Below, one piece after another: positions 23,861-35,490 of a stretch of DNA of 64,000 bases. The stretch is taken from NCBI GenBank assembly GCA_027596075.1, contig JADGJC010000069.1, positions 91,074 through 155,073 on the forward strand. Reading direction: 5' to 3'. How positions within the stretch are numbered: position 1 is the stretch's first letter; every line of letters begins with the position of its first letter. The stretch comes from Rhizophlyctis rosea (Eukaryota; Chytridiomycota; Chytridiomycetes; Rhizophlyctidales; Rhizophlyctidaceae). The notes beneath the pieces are model-generated. The model was not told where the DNA came from and did not search any database. It saw nothing but the letters and a program-made list of their open reading frames with translations. Made by a program: the position numbers and the translations under genes.

Positions 23861-25671
23861 CTACATCATCCCTTTCGGCACCTCCCTCAGCTCCGTCCCC
23901 GCCCCCTTCTCCTCCGCTTCATCCTCACCGCAACCTTCACCACCACGACTCACATCATCCCCAGCTTCATCCAGCGACACACCACCAGTATGGACCTCCT
24001 CACTTGCCCGCTTTTCGCGCTCGTCGTCACGGAGATGGGGGCCTGCCATGAGTGGTGTGATTGGTATAAACTGTTGTGTGTTGGCAGGTGAATCGAACGT
24101 TTCGGTCGTGTGTGGAGAAGAAATGGCCTGAGCTTTGTTTGTGTGGGTTTGGTCTTTGGATGCGTTGATGTCGGTTGGAGGCGTTGAGGATTTTTGCGTA
24201 CTTGCAGGGGAGATGCTTGCGAATGATCCAGTCTCATCGGACCCATTTGGTATTGTGTCGGTTGCCCCATCTGCATGATATTCGGCGCGGTATGACTAGC
24301 CCTCGAACTCGTCCAGGCTGTTGTTCCAAAAGTGATGCTAGCAGTTCTGCTGGACAGAGATGCAGCGGGAACGGTGGGTGCTGTGAAGCCGAATGATGGA
24401 GCGCCGGGGGCTCCAGTAGAGGATTGGGTCAACGGAATAACACCTACAGCAGCATGTGCTTGATTAAGCGATTACGGGCTACACGCTTCTAATGACAACA
24501 GAGCCACATCCCTTTCACTTACTGTTTCCAAATGTAAATGTTGGAGTGTGACCATCGCCGGTTCCATCAAAGGAAAAGGTGGGAGTGTTTACATCTACAC
24601 ATTATGAAGGTGGTTGGTCAAAATTGCGATCAGGAAGTATTAGGCCGTTGTAAAGTTACCTGCAGGCACTCTGGAGGAAGATGAACAGACTGGAGGCTGC
24701 TGCGCGAATGTCGCATTCGTATCGGCGGGCCGCGGGTGAACAACAGATTGTGGTCCTGAAAGATTTGTTCAGTTCGTTATGCAGCATTGGCAAACTTGAT
24801 TCGACACTCGGGATGTTCATTTTTTCGATAACGGTCGGATGGTGCCTTTCACCGGCGTGCATGTTTTCCTGATCTGCGTAATATTCTTACCTGTGGGCGG
24901 GACAAACGAATCACGCGAGATAATTCCCCGCGATTGAAGCAACTCTAGACAGGAGATGAGATATGCTGCAACATGGATAGCCATCGAACTTCACCTCTGC
25001 TCCCATAGCGGAAGGTGAAGGTGATGTATGGTTCCCCGTCCAAAAGTACTGCAGTATAGGGCGTTTTTGGGTAGCATGAGGCGGCTGTTGGTGGACTGAA
25101 TCTAAAGTGATATGACAGTCAGCGCTCACTCCCATTGAGCATTTTGTATTAGTGAGACCGTGCAAACCAACCTCGTGATTCGGTCGAATGCTTTGTCACT
25201 TGTCGCTTCAGTCATGGAGGTTGTTGAATTGATGGCGTTTGCGTATGTGGATTGTTGTGCTGCCTGTATAAATACGCGCCATACTTCAACGCGGATTGAT
25301 GACATGCCATCGGCGCAACATGATGAAACAATCTGAGCCGCCGACGTTCGGTTCAACTTTGCAAAAGTTAACTGCTGAATGGCCGTCTGGCTAATTCGCC
25401 GCCCTGCCAGCAGTGTAGGATTCTCCTCAGCAGCATAGTACAATCCGCTTCTCGTTATCCGGCTTTGAGAACCGTCGACGTACAGATCAGCAACAACCGA
25501 GCTGCCAACTTGGTGTTGGCACGCTCCGTTGAACACCTCAATTGCGTAACTTTTGCCTTCCTCAGCGACGACCCAGCATGTGGCAGTTGTGTCATCGTGT
25601 TGCTCTTGATATTCACGCACCGCCTGGCCACCAACTATAACTCGCGCTCGGAAGTGCTTTGCGTAGACCAT
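23861..25671 (-). CDS. DUF7918-like / FG-repeat protein, paralogue of the 18.5-21.6 kb gene
   Basis: ATG at 25671, chosen because it aligns with the start of the downstream paralogue. The N-terminal domain (FRARVIVGGQAVREY, TCWVVAEEGKSYAI, ADLYVDGS, RSGLYYAAEENPT, SIRVEVWRV) is about half identical by eye to the paralogue. Further exons give ITFTFRYGSRG and, after an intron, CLELLQSRGII, the same end of the DUF7918-like domain. Low-complexity exons follow with FG-type motifs (TPTFTFGN, APSFGFTAP, ITFGTTAW). The last exon is acidic (GCGEDEAEEKGAG) and reaches a TAG at 23861, but a GTGCCG donor just before it would splice in phase to the DUF1771-Smr exons. Function unknown. Confidence 0.65.
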
Positions 25672-26914
25672 GATAATATGCTGCTTGTCCAGGTACCGCA
25701 CCGTGGGAGTATCGTGCTTGCGATGGGGTAATTGTTGCAGAAGACAAACGTGAGTGTGGGAAAAATGATGGCATGGTTGAGTGCGGTGGGAATGCTGCGG
25801 ATCCTGTTGTCTTGGGAGTCGGGACTGAGCCCTTGGGTCTTAGGACCCACCCTTGAGAATGAATCAGTGTGATAAACTCTCTCGATGGGATCATCCGAGA
25901 TGCCGGACTTGTGCGATGACATGCGCCATACTTCCCGCAATGGGGAAAGGCGGCCGGGGTGGCTTACAGTGTGACCTTCCATTTCTGACTGTTTTGTGTT
26001 CGCACAGTCGCACCCATCACTTTGGAACCTCCGTGGGAAGCGTGTCACAAGTTCTCACAACCGACAATGTTTCATTCTTGAACCCCTACGGTTCGGTGCA
26101 AGGAGGGATGGTAGCCTGCCTCAGTTCGAATCGCGGTCGGCATCAGTCATCTCGATGAGTATGATCTGAACCCCGATTGGCCGGGCGGGGTGAGATTAGA
26201 GAGGTGGCTGCACGGCTGCATGGCTGCATGGAGGGCCTGCTGCAGAGGGGGAGGGAGGAAAGGGCCCAGGAAAAGGGTGTTGGGATGTTGCACATCCACT
26301 TCTCTGGCAGGATTTTGAGATACCTATGTAAAAAAGAAGAAAAAATATCACATACACGGTATTCGACAGTCTCATTCGGGTGTTCGCTGGGACCGACCTC
26401 TTGCTACTATACTACTATTCGTGCATTACTCTTGTTTTATCTATCTTGCGGCTGCTATCCCTGTGTTGGTGCACCCTGAACTGTACGTGTCGTGTGAACT
26501 GGTGTGGGAGAATTTTGCGGGGTGTTGATTGTCTGTGATGCGAGTTCCTCTTGGGTATCCAGCCGTGCCTATCAACTCACCTTCACACGGTTGCCCGTCA
26601 CACTTCTGCAGGTTGTGGAGTTATTTACATAAAACGGACAATACGGTGAGAACGTGAAGTTCCCAGCCCCGACCCTGCATATGCGCTGCCTTAACTCAAC
26701 ATCACACCATCCCAGACATCGCTTCACACTCACCCAATCGTAAAGTCGCTCGAATACCCCGTAATTTATACTTCATTCAAAAACGCCGGAAATTTCGAAC
26801 AAAAACTAGATCATTCGGAAGAACATTATCATCATTGAGGTTAGACTGTGGTTAATCCTGCATAATATGGCGTCCTACATGATACTAACACGGCATTTGA
26901 ATGCGTATGTAGTC
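25672..26914. other. Intergenic, divergent promoters
   Basis: Between the start of the DUF7918/FG gene (minus) and the Ras start codon (plus). It contains a short imperfect CTGCATGG-type repeat near 26205-26235. No gene recognised; both promoters should lie here. Confidence 0.5.
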
Positions 26915-28170
26915 ATGTCCAAATCATCACAATTTCTACGAGAGTACAAGGTTCGTGTATGCAGATTAGCGGGCCTGCCCAATTTCAACGATTGCTGACT
27001 TTGATCCTGTTAATTTTCAGCTGGTAGTGGTTGGAGGTGGTGGTGTGGGAAAGTCCGCTCTGACCATTCAGTTCATTCAATCGCACTTCGTGGACGAGTA
27101 AGTGGAATTGATCATTGTGACTTTTGGAAGTTGGGCGGACGGTGCGCGAGCGCAGGGGTTGTAATGGCCTGCAATGTTTGTTTACATCCAAAGATTGGCC
27201 GAGCGATGATTGGGATGTAAACAAACAATGGCTGGGGGTTGCAGGAGAAGCTGATGGGAAATTGCACACCTATACTCCGTCGAAGGTAATTCTGGTTTGT
27301 GACTGATTTTCCCGATCATGTCATCAGGTACGACCCAACCATCGAAGATTCATACCGCAAACAATGTGTCGTCGATGACGAAGTCGCACTATTGGACGTG
27401 CTGGATACCGCCGGACAGGAAGAATACAGTGCCATGCGAGGTACGTCTACTCATTCCATCCACCTTGCAACCCAATACCCTCTAAACTCAATCTCCGCCT
27501 CCCAAAATCAACACAAACAGAACAATACATGCGCACAGGCGAAGGCTTCCTCTGCGTCTACAGCATAACCTCCCGCAACAGTTTCGAAGAAATCGCCGGA
27601 TTCTACCAACAAATCCTCCGCGTCAAGGACCGGGACTACTACCCCATCATCATCGTCGCCAACAAGTGCGATTTGGAACATGAGAGGGTTGTGGGCACGC
27701 ATGAGGGGAGGGAATTGGCGAGACAGTTTGGATGTCGGTTTGTGGAGACGAGTGCGAAGCAGAAGATTAATGTTGATGAGGCTTTTTTTAGTTTGGTTAG
27801 GGAGGTGGGTAGATGCCAGAGCGTTTTATGTGGGGTTTTGTATTGTGGGGTGGTGGGTGGGTGGGAACGTTGGCTTGTTTGGTATCTGATCTGGTCGAGG
27901 GGGTGTTATGATTGGAGGAGAATAGATTGGATGAGAATATCCAGGGGAGAGGTCGGGGATGGCGGTTCTGAATCTGGACGGGATGACGCTTCGTCACAGC
28001 TTCCTTTGGACGGTTGAAATAATGCAATTCATGATCATCATGTTAACTGTGCTGACGTTTTTTCCATCATCCAGATCCGACGATACAACCGGGAAAACGA
28101 TTCGCGAGGACACGGCAACGGCAGCCCCTCCATGCGGAAGAAGAAGAGGTCCAAGTGCACCATCTTGTAG
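26915..28170 (+). CDS. Ras small GTPase
   Basis: Membrane-anchored signalling GTPase that controls growth, polarity and cAMP or MAPK output in fungi. Five exons in phase: 26915-26950, 27021-27097, 27328-27440, 27521-27804 and 28075-28170, giving 201 residues. All G-box motifs are present: P-loop GGGGVGKS, effector loop [11 protein letters not shown], switch [17 protein letters not shown] and ETSAK. The P-loop has Gly where human Ras has Ala11, as in other fungal Ras proteins; the residue equivalent to human Gly12 is unchanged. The short hypervariable tail is basic (RKKKRSK) and ends in the CAAX box CTIL. A terminal Leu suggests geranylgeranylation rather than farnesylation, by the general rule. 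Introns range from 70 to 270 nt. Confidence 0.96.
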
Positions 28171-29195
28171 ATCCTGCATCTATCACCTCACCTCGCCCCC
28201 TTCCCCTTGTCATCCCCCCCTTCCCCTTGTCATCCCCCCCTTTCATCATTCTATAGTTTTAATTGTTCTCCCTTTCTTATCTTTTTTTTCGTTCCATTGT
28301 TTTCAGTTTTATTTTTTATCTTCCCCCATCCCCCATTGAGTTTCTTTAAATTTTTGTTTGCTGTGCTTTACGGAGCCCTTTTGTTTTTTCTGATAGATGT
28401 AGATGAGAGATGGGCGAAATATGTCAAAGATTTGCGAGAGAGTGTAACAATCAAAAATTGGGTTCTGCGGTGAAACGTATTCGTGGATCTCTCTCAAGTC
28501 GCTGGTTGTTGGACCTCCTCCCTCTTGCGTGTTAATGACCACAATGACTTCAATGACCCCAGTTAGTTGGGGCCAAAGAGGAATCTTCTCTTCCTGCTTG
28601 AGACAAAGTCCATTCAGTCACAAGTCATCATCGGTCGTGCTGTGGAAGACGATAGTGAAAGACTCAAATACCATTCGAGCAGGATTTCCATTGTTTCGGT
28701 CAAAACCGAGCCAACAAAATCGTCTTCGTCGTTGATGCATAGCTTTACCAATCAATTCTCTTTGGTAGTTTTGATGCTTCGGTGTACACGCTGGCCGGAT
28801 CACGGCCACCCATTGTTACGAACGTTGACATGTCGCAGCGCTGAAGCAACTCATTCACATTATTGACTTCACTCACTAGAATAACCACGGGTAGTTGCGC
28901 TCCTCAGGAGGATGTATTTACAGATGTATTTACAGATTGTAAACAGGTGTGAAGGGATAGGAACTATAGGACGTAATGAACACATGCACACCGTGCAGCG
29001 CCTTTGCGGCACCGTGTAAGCACCCTACATACCAATCCCACTATATGACTACTGGGCGCCAGACAACTGAACTATGGTAGTACATGATTGCTAACATCAC
29101 AGAACAGCCTAAAATGGTGGGTTAGATTACACCCAAACTGCTATTTCTTTGCCCCAACAGCAGAGCGAGCCTTCGAGAGCACCTATTCCCAAAAA
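28171..29195. other. Intergenic, convergent 3' ends
   Basis: Ras 3' UTR followed by about 1 kb with only short ORFs. The pyrimidine-rich part just after the Ras stop includes a perfect 20-bp tandem duplication. Confidence 0.5.
28201..28240. repeat. Perfect 20-bp tandem duplication
   Basis: The unit TTCCCCTTGTCATCCCCCCC occurs twice in a row at 28201-28220 and 28221-28240, just downstream of the Ras stop codon. It probably arose by slippage in the 3' UTR. Confidence 0.95.
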
Positions 29196-30909
29196 CTACT
29201 CCTTCTCGATGCAGCATAATGGAGCTGATTCCGATTCACCTTCCCATCCACTACGATTCCGATGACCTGCCCGTTGCTTCAGTATGGTTGATTTGGAGGG
29301 AGCGGGAACCAGGGGGAACATATCAGCATCAGCAAGGTTAGCCGGCGGTAAAGCTGGAGTGGTGGAAAACTGTGATGATGGGAGGGAGTTTAGCGCCGGT
29401 GTTGAAAAAGGAGAGGAGGATAACGAGGCAATTAAGGAAGGGAAGGACCACAGGCTTGGCTTCTTGGGGCGAATTTCGATCAGAGGTGCTTGAAGAGACT
29501 CCCGGTTGAGTTTGTCCTTCAAGTCCCTCTCAAACGTGTTGTCATGGCATGGCAAGCGGGTCCTCACCCAGACTGCCTCGTATCCTCCCAAATCCAGTTC
29601 GTCCGATGGATATAGTGTGTGCCAGTAACGTGTAAACCCCAAAAATAGTTCGTGCTGACTGGAAGGAAGGGTGTCAAAAGGAACGCGATGAGGCTTTCCT
29701 TCATACACTACTTTAATGATATGACGAAAAACTAAAATGGGTTGGCCTTGAGGAGATTATTCCAACTGTGTTTCTAGTATCTGACCCAACTTTCTTTCAT
29801 CTACCTCCTCTCCGCTTTCAAACCAGAAAGCCGTGGCAGTGATATCTAACGAAGCTTGGGGATCCTGCATCCGCCACAGTCTGACCAATGCAACTTTGAT
29901 GTCGTGTTGGTATTTGGGAATGACCTCAAAGTCGACCTTGTGAACACTGTGGCCATACATGATAGGAATAGTATATGGCATGCCGGCGAATTCTGTGGGG
30001 ATTACGTAACTTATCAGTCCATGTTCGAAGCAAGCACTGGTTCAATCTTTCGTGCGGCGATTCGGTTTTGCCATTTGGCAGGCATGATTATGATCAAGTT
30101 AGACTGGCTTGGAACAGAACAATTGTTACAAATGCACTTCGACCCAGAACTCACCCTTGTATCATCCGTCAATTTCGCATCACACACCGGGCACTTCCAT
30201 TTCGGCAGACTTTCGTTCAACCGGACGTAGGTGTCGAGGTCAAAGCAGCTCAGATGACGACAGGCCCTCCCCTTCCCATGCGTGCGGATGCGCAGCATTG
30301 ACAGTGGGTCACGGAGACAGACTGACGCTGAGCCCCAACGTGGATACCGTCTTCCTCAATGTCGTCTTCTTTGCCAGCGATGGTCGACCAGATCAGATGG
30401 TCCACAATTTCCTCAATGTCAGATTGTTCAGCATCAATGCGGGCACGCTTGCTTTGCCTTTCATCCTCCTCCGTCCCAGTTTGCTGTTGTGAATCAGGAT
30501 CGCATGCGTATTTTGACTTCTGCGCCCGATGTTCCTCCTAAACAGGCAATGTATGTTATTAAGAGCGGCATTACGCTAATTGTGTGCTGGATATTTCGGG
30601 TAGCGTACCAGGGAAGTGGCAATGTCAAAGAACACAATACGATCCGTTGTTGACTTGATTGCAGCTCTCTTGTCTTTGAAAGCTTCGGCCATTCGTACTT
30701 CTTTATCCCGTTGCTGCACCGCCAATGGGAACCCACGGTTCTTCGGGAACGGACGAACTCGGTTTGCAGCCTTGACATTGAGATTGCACCTTCTGAATGC
30801 CAACTCAATCGCACTAGTGCAGGAGGGTCAGTAGAGCGTCAATGGGCAACGTGCAGAAAGATAATGCTTACTGATTGGCTCGAATCCATACATACCAGGT
30901 GAGTCTCAT
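29196..30909 (-). CDS. SP-RING (PIAS/Siz-like) protein, frame partly unresolved
   Basis: The SP-RING zinc finger of SUMO E3 ligases is clear near 30290-30150: LRDPLSMLRIRTHGKG, ACRHLSCFD, then KWKCPVC, with the usual C-x-H, CFD and WxCPxC ligands. Upstream exons from the ATG at 30909 give a short unrecognised part and an acidic stretch with a basic cluster (SKRARIDAEQ). Downstream exons give GHSVHKVDFEVIPKYQ and, across a 54-nt intron (removing an in-frame TAA), LVFRHIIKVVYEGKPHRV. The end is Ser/Pro-rich with stop at 29196. Two junctions do not fit simple splicing: just before the SP-RING (an extra G in a G4 run would restore the frame) and just after it (donor GTGAGT at 30149 is out of phase with the next exon). 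It may have assembly errors or be decaying. No SAP or PINIT domain was recognised. Confidence 0.6.
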
Positions 30910-33025
30910 AGCTCCGATTCCTTCAGTGCATGTTGCCAGGGCAAGCTTACGATTTCTTTTTTGGGCAGATCTCACAAAATGTGTGCATTACTTCCTGATG
31001 TTGGCCGCTCTCGCATTGGTCGTTCTGATCATATGGAACCTGTTTGCCAATGCTTGCGCGCAGATGGTGACTCCGTTGATTGAGCAATTTGTTGAGGTGT
31101 TGTTCATGGTCATGACTATAGGGGTCTTGAAGCCTTTTGGGATAATCCTCAAAAGCAGGCGTTAGATCATATCTTGACTTGTCAGATGATCGGCAGAGTT
31201 CCACCTGGTTAGAATGCTGACTTGAAAGAAACATCCGTGCGCAAAAACACAACTTCAACAGCCATGTGCGCCTATGACTGTTCCATTTTCCTTCAGATGA
31301 AATTATCGGGCTGCCTGGAAAGTGAGAGAATTCTGAATATTTCATTGTGATGCTCCCAGCTCCCTCAGGAAGTTTAGGAGTGCTGAGCTTCAGCCGCATT
31401 ACCCCGGAGCCGTGACTTTCTCGTTAGAATGATACTCTGAGTCGTACGAAAGGGTGGAGATCAAATCAGGTATGTTACTCCCGGCAACATCGCATAAATG
31501 TAAGCGCCAATGGACCGTGTCCCCATTCCCTTCTCAAAGATCGCTCGGTAATTCGAATGCGGATGCACGGGTGTCATACATAACTGTATTGAGCAACATG
31601 AAAAAGTTACATGCCTTTGCCACATACGTTCTTTTGACAAGGGAGGGCGACATACTGCTGTGAAAGGGCCAGACGATGTATGAGGGTGCTGCCAAGTCCT
31701 CTGATGATGACTGACGCTGAGCAATTTGAGCTAACAAAGGCTTGCATATCACGCTGCTGTGCAACAGTGAAAAGTTCCATGAAGGATTTCCGGACTTTCA
31801 CCTTTGCAAATTTGTCGCCTTATTACCCCATCAGGTCCACGCCTTGTATCTCTCGAAAGTTCGCGAGGTGTCGCTGTTTCTCAGATCGATCAGGTGCTTA
31901 ATGCACAAAAAGTAGGATAGCAACACGTTGTCCCTTAGCTCAGTCTGCCCGGAATTATGCACAGATAACATCAAAATCGGCGTCTGGGTTATGCTGGGAG
32001 GATACCGTGGAAACTTAATCAGAAGCGCATCCCCGCATCTACGTAGGTCCATACATTCTTTACATATTGTGTCGCGTGAGGTCAGGATTGTCTTGATCGG
32101 CTTGAACGCATATTCTAGCATTTGAGAATTCTGCGCTGTAAGTGGATTCCTTTTTCGCACTGACCAGACTGACAAGGGGCCAAAAAAAGAAGCAAGCACA
32201 AACCACCATCAGACCTAGCAGCAGATGACTTTTGCAAAGTGTCAGGGCCCCTCACGTCGTATGAAGCTGCCAACTGATCTTGTTGGCCAAATGGTGTGAG
32301 TGCGCAGTCTCGATCGCCGAATATGATTGGCAAGGAAGGAGGCAATTTGGAAAAACAGACGAAATTCACATCCTTTGCAAGTTTACGGATGTGAGGACAC
32401 GGGGCCTATGTAAATCCAATCATCGCAGACCTTCAAAATTGGGTCAGTTGATGACTCCTGTCAATAACACCATAGTGCCTGGCTCATCCCTCCCTCTTGG
32501 TTATGAACTTATGTGTAGCGTTGCAGCTGCGGATGAGAAAATGAAGACTTTACAGGGACCAAGTTCGCATTCGTGCAATTAATGGTTCAATGATTGGACA
32601 AGGAAATATCCAAACTCATGCTTTCTTGCCCGTTGACTTGAAGTTCCGGAGACAATACAGCCAATACAGTCTTTGTGGATAGCGCTCTCTGTTCTTTTTT
32701 CCGATCTGCCCGATTGGTATCAATTCTATTGAGATCGTCTGGTTACATATACAGCTCCTGTCTCTGTAACTCATGGATTTGTACCAATGTGTTCCGCAAG
32801 TAGAATGGTGGGTCTCCGAGCAAAATCTGCCCCATCTTTGATTGATCAAGTTTCAGCACGTCGAGAAATGTAGCATGATTTTGTTCTATACAGTCGATGC
32901 CCGCCTGAAAATGCGAAGTATCGTACTTTCCCTGTCACCATGCGTTGCATCAAGTTCGGGCCATGACGGCATCAGTATCAGTCAGCAAATACGAATATGG
33001 CATAGAAGCAGCGTTGCTTATTACT
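30910..33025. other. Gene-poor stretch
   Basis: ORFs up to 150 codons on the minus strand (30947-31399, 31831-32199) show no recognisable domain and no consistent splicing pattern. They could be remnants or unrecognised exons upstream of the SP-RING gene. No repeats identified. Confidence 0.4.
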
Positions 33026-33905
33026 TCAAGTGTAAGGGATCAAGGAGGAGGAGACCAACAGAAGTACAGGAAGCAAGATAGTCAGAGCGAGCGATGTTCG
33101 AGCTCCCTCAAACGCCGCTCCCGAGTTGCTGGGGAGCCAAACCTTTGTACCGATACCTTCGCTGACGACACAAGTATTGCTGAAATGAATCAAAGATATA
33201 GGTGTCGGGTCAGCCACAATATTTCACATGAACGCATGAAGGATACGGAAGGAGTACTGAGCATGATACTAAGGACGGTGGTACGTACTTGATTTGACTG
33301 GTGGTTGTGACGTTTCCGGTACAGTTTGTTGTCTGACTGTAAGTGATAATGACACTGTTCTGGACGATGATGGAGTTGGATGTGCCTGGCATCGGGCGAC
33401 ACTGTCCATCCGCAATGACGGCCATTGACTTCGTAGGAGTCATGCATTGTGTGTCATTGTATTGCGTGATGAAGGCCCTCTACAAAATTGGTGTTGAAAT
33501 TGACATGTCAGGATCTTTTGAAGCAGCAGCTACGGAGGGTGTCAATGACGTCGGAGCTCTTACGAGTTGGACGGAAGTCCGGTCGATACGTCAGAGCCAC
33601 TTTTACAGAACAGTTGCGCTGATCCCTTTTGTGGGTTTGACTGATAGAACGGGCTGCATGCCATATTCGCCGCTGATGGGCATGAGGGCGCAGCGTTTCC
33701 GTATGACAACATCACGGTGGCTTGAATGGAGGGGAAGTTGAAATGTGTGACGACGGTTGAAGTTAAGACGCATGACAGACCATGATTCCCCCACGTCCAA
33801 GCTTAACAACTTCAAGATGACACCGCCCCTGCATCCCTCACGCTCCCTGGAACTTACAAGTGCAGTTTGCGTCGCTATAGGCCAGGAGATTGACCCAAAA
33901 TGGAG
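33026..33905 (-). CDS. Secreted Cys-rich protein with a GPI-type C-terminus
   Basis: Exons join in phase from at least four pieces. The first (down to 33858) gives STPFWVNLLAYSDANCT. After a 56-nt intron comes HGLSCVLTSTVV, then IQATVMLSYGNAAPSC and further Cys residues (AANMACSPF, AQLFCKSG). The third gives ITQYNDTQCMTPTKS, ADGQCRP and TTNCTGNVTTTSQ. The fourth starts NTCVVSEG and ends with a small-residue site (SNSGAAFEG) followed by a hydrophobic tail (SLALTILLPVLLLVSSSLIP) at the very C-terminus, the layout of a GPI-anchor signal. Nine or more Cys, several N-glycosylation sites. The family is unknown to me; it is probably a cell-surface or wall protein. The signal-peptide exon was not found and should lie upstream of 33905. 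Confidence 0.62.
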
Positions 33906-34116
33906 TCGACCCACTACTGGTAGTATGGGAACTCGCCTTGCCGTTGCCATGATGTGATAGGACTGGTCGAAAACGTTTTGTTGACGAGCTAATTGAATGT
34001 ATGGACGAGATTGGAAAAGAAAACTTCTCCCTTACGACGGCAACTCAAAACACATCAATCACTCCAGTATCTTAGGGAATCAGAAAAATGATCTTATTTA
34101 AGTCATGATAAAGTGT

Positions 34117-34154
34117 AACCTCAACCCTAAAGCTTAACCCTAACTCCAACCCTT
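34117..34154. repeat. Interstitial telomere-like tract
   Basis: AACCCTAA at 34123-34130, TTAACCCTAAC at 34134-34144 and CCAACCCTT at 34146-34154 sit in a row. They are degenerate copies of the CCCTAA (TTAGGG) telomere unit found in most fungi. The tract is short and imperfect. Confidence 0.6.
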
Positions 34155-35442
34155 GATCTAATCAAGGGATACTTGCTGAATCGTGATTGGGAAGTTGAAC
34201 CACCGCCACGTCAAAACTTCTCCAACAAAGACCCCGTGAGGTTTCGTCATGTCCTCAACAAGTTCCCCTCCAATGACTACCTCAGTTCAATGTCAATCGT
34301 TGACGTAGGTTTCTTTCAGACATATTCCTCATTGAAGTCTTATATGGCGCACTTTTTGCGGAGTGTCTCAGATATGAGATCAGATTGTGTGATCGAATGA
34401 TTATGAATGGCCGATCGTCTGAAGATGTGTGTTTGTAGTGCCAGTCTCGCGTTGAATCAAATGATTTTCATCTCTTTGGAAGCGAAGTCAAAAGTATTGA
34501 ATACCAGGTACCCCCGGCATGCCTTGCTGATCCCTTGTCAGCCAATCGACAATGATCGCAAGCGAGTCGAAACTTCAGAAGCGCTCCACGGTCGGTCTTA
34601 CGAAGTTACTTTGAATCCTGCGGGTATCTTATTCCTGACGATGAAATTGAAGTGCTCACTCAAGGAACCGCCCATTACTTCAACTTGGGAGCATTGTATG
34701 TTGTAGCTTGAAGGATAGCTTCCGGAAAATGCGCATTTGGCAATGGTGTATGTCTGCTCGCTTCTTTGAAGATGATCCATACTTTCCAGTCCTCCATCAG
34801 CTTCCATTTTTTTTGCGCAGAACGCGTTGACTGTGCCACCTCGCTCCACTGCGTATATGTAGCATTATAACTGGTTTTATTACCAATTTATTACTGAATC
34901 TATTGCACTCCGTTGCACTGGATGCCGGTACCAGCAAAACCAGACAAATGTTATTTTGCATATTTTGTCTTTCAAAGCATCAAAATTGGAACATTGTTCC
35001 TGTTTTCATAGTCGATATTGTCCGCAGGTGGAAGGGGGAGGGGGTGAGGGGGTGTTATATAAATGAAATTTCATTTGCATTGTTTGTTTTCCTGATCGGA
35101 GCTTGCAGGGTGCACCCCATGGCTTCCAAATGTGCAGGAGACGCGTTCGGTTCCGAGTTGCCGGATTGGAGGATCTATTGCTGTTAGTGCATGTATTGCT
35201 GTTATAGCGCTTCTATTACTATACGCAGTGAGGAGCCCCTCGAGGAGTGGGAAGCTGCGGTCAGAAGCTGAGTATCCTTTAGTTGATAGTTGATAGAGGA
35301 GAGATGCCAAAAAGACTGAGGATGATGCTTGGCAGCTACTATTTGAGGATGAACGCCGCTGGTCGCACGTGCGGATCAGCAGCACTGAAAGGTTCTAGAC
35401 CAATCGATCTTATCTGACGTTGACATGCCCAATGAAGGTTGA

Positions 35443-35490
35443 GGTTGGCTCAGTGGTAGGGAGCTGCTCCTTGGTCGGTGAAATCGCCCA
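35443..35490 (+). other. tRNA-like relic (A-box)
   Basis: GTTGGCTCAGTGGTAGGG matches a tRNA D-arm/A-box, followed by bases that do not complete a cloverleaf. Probably a tRNA pseudogene or the head of a degenerate short repeat. Confidence 0.35.

Noticed and set aside
29757..29775. In-frame TAA that looked like a premature stop in the SP-RING gene
   Set aside because: A 54-nt GT-AG intron in phase removes it and joins two segments that both look coding.
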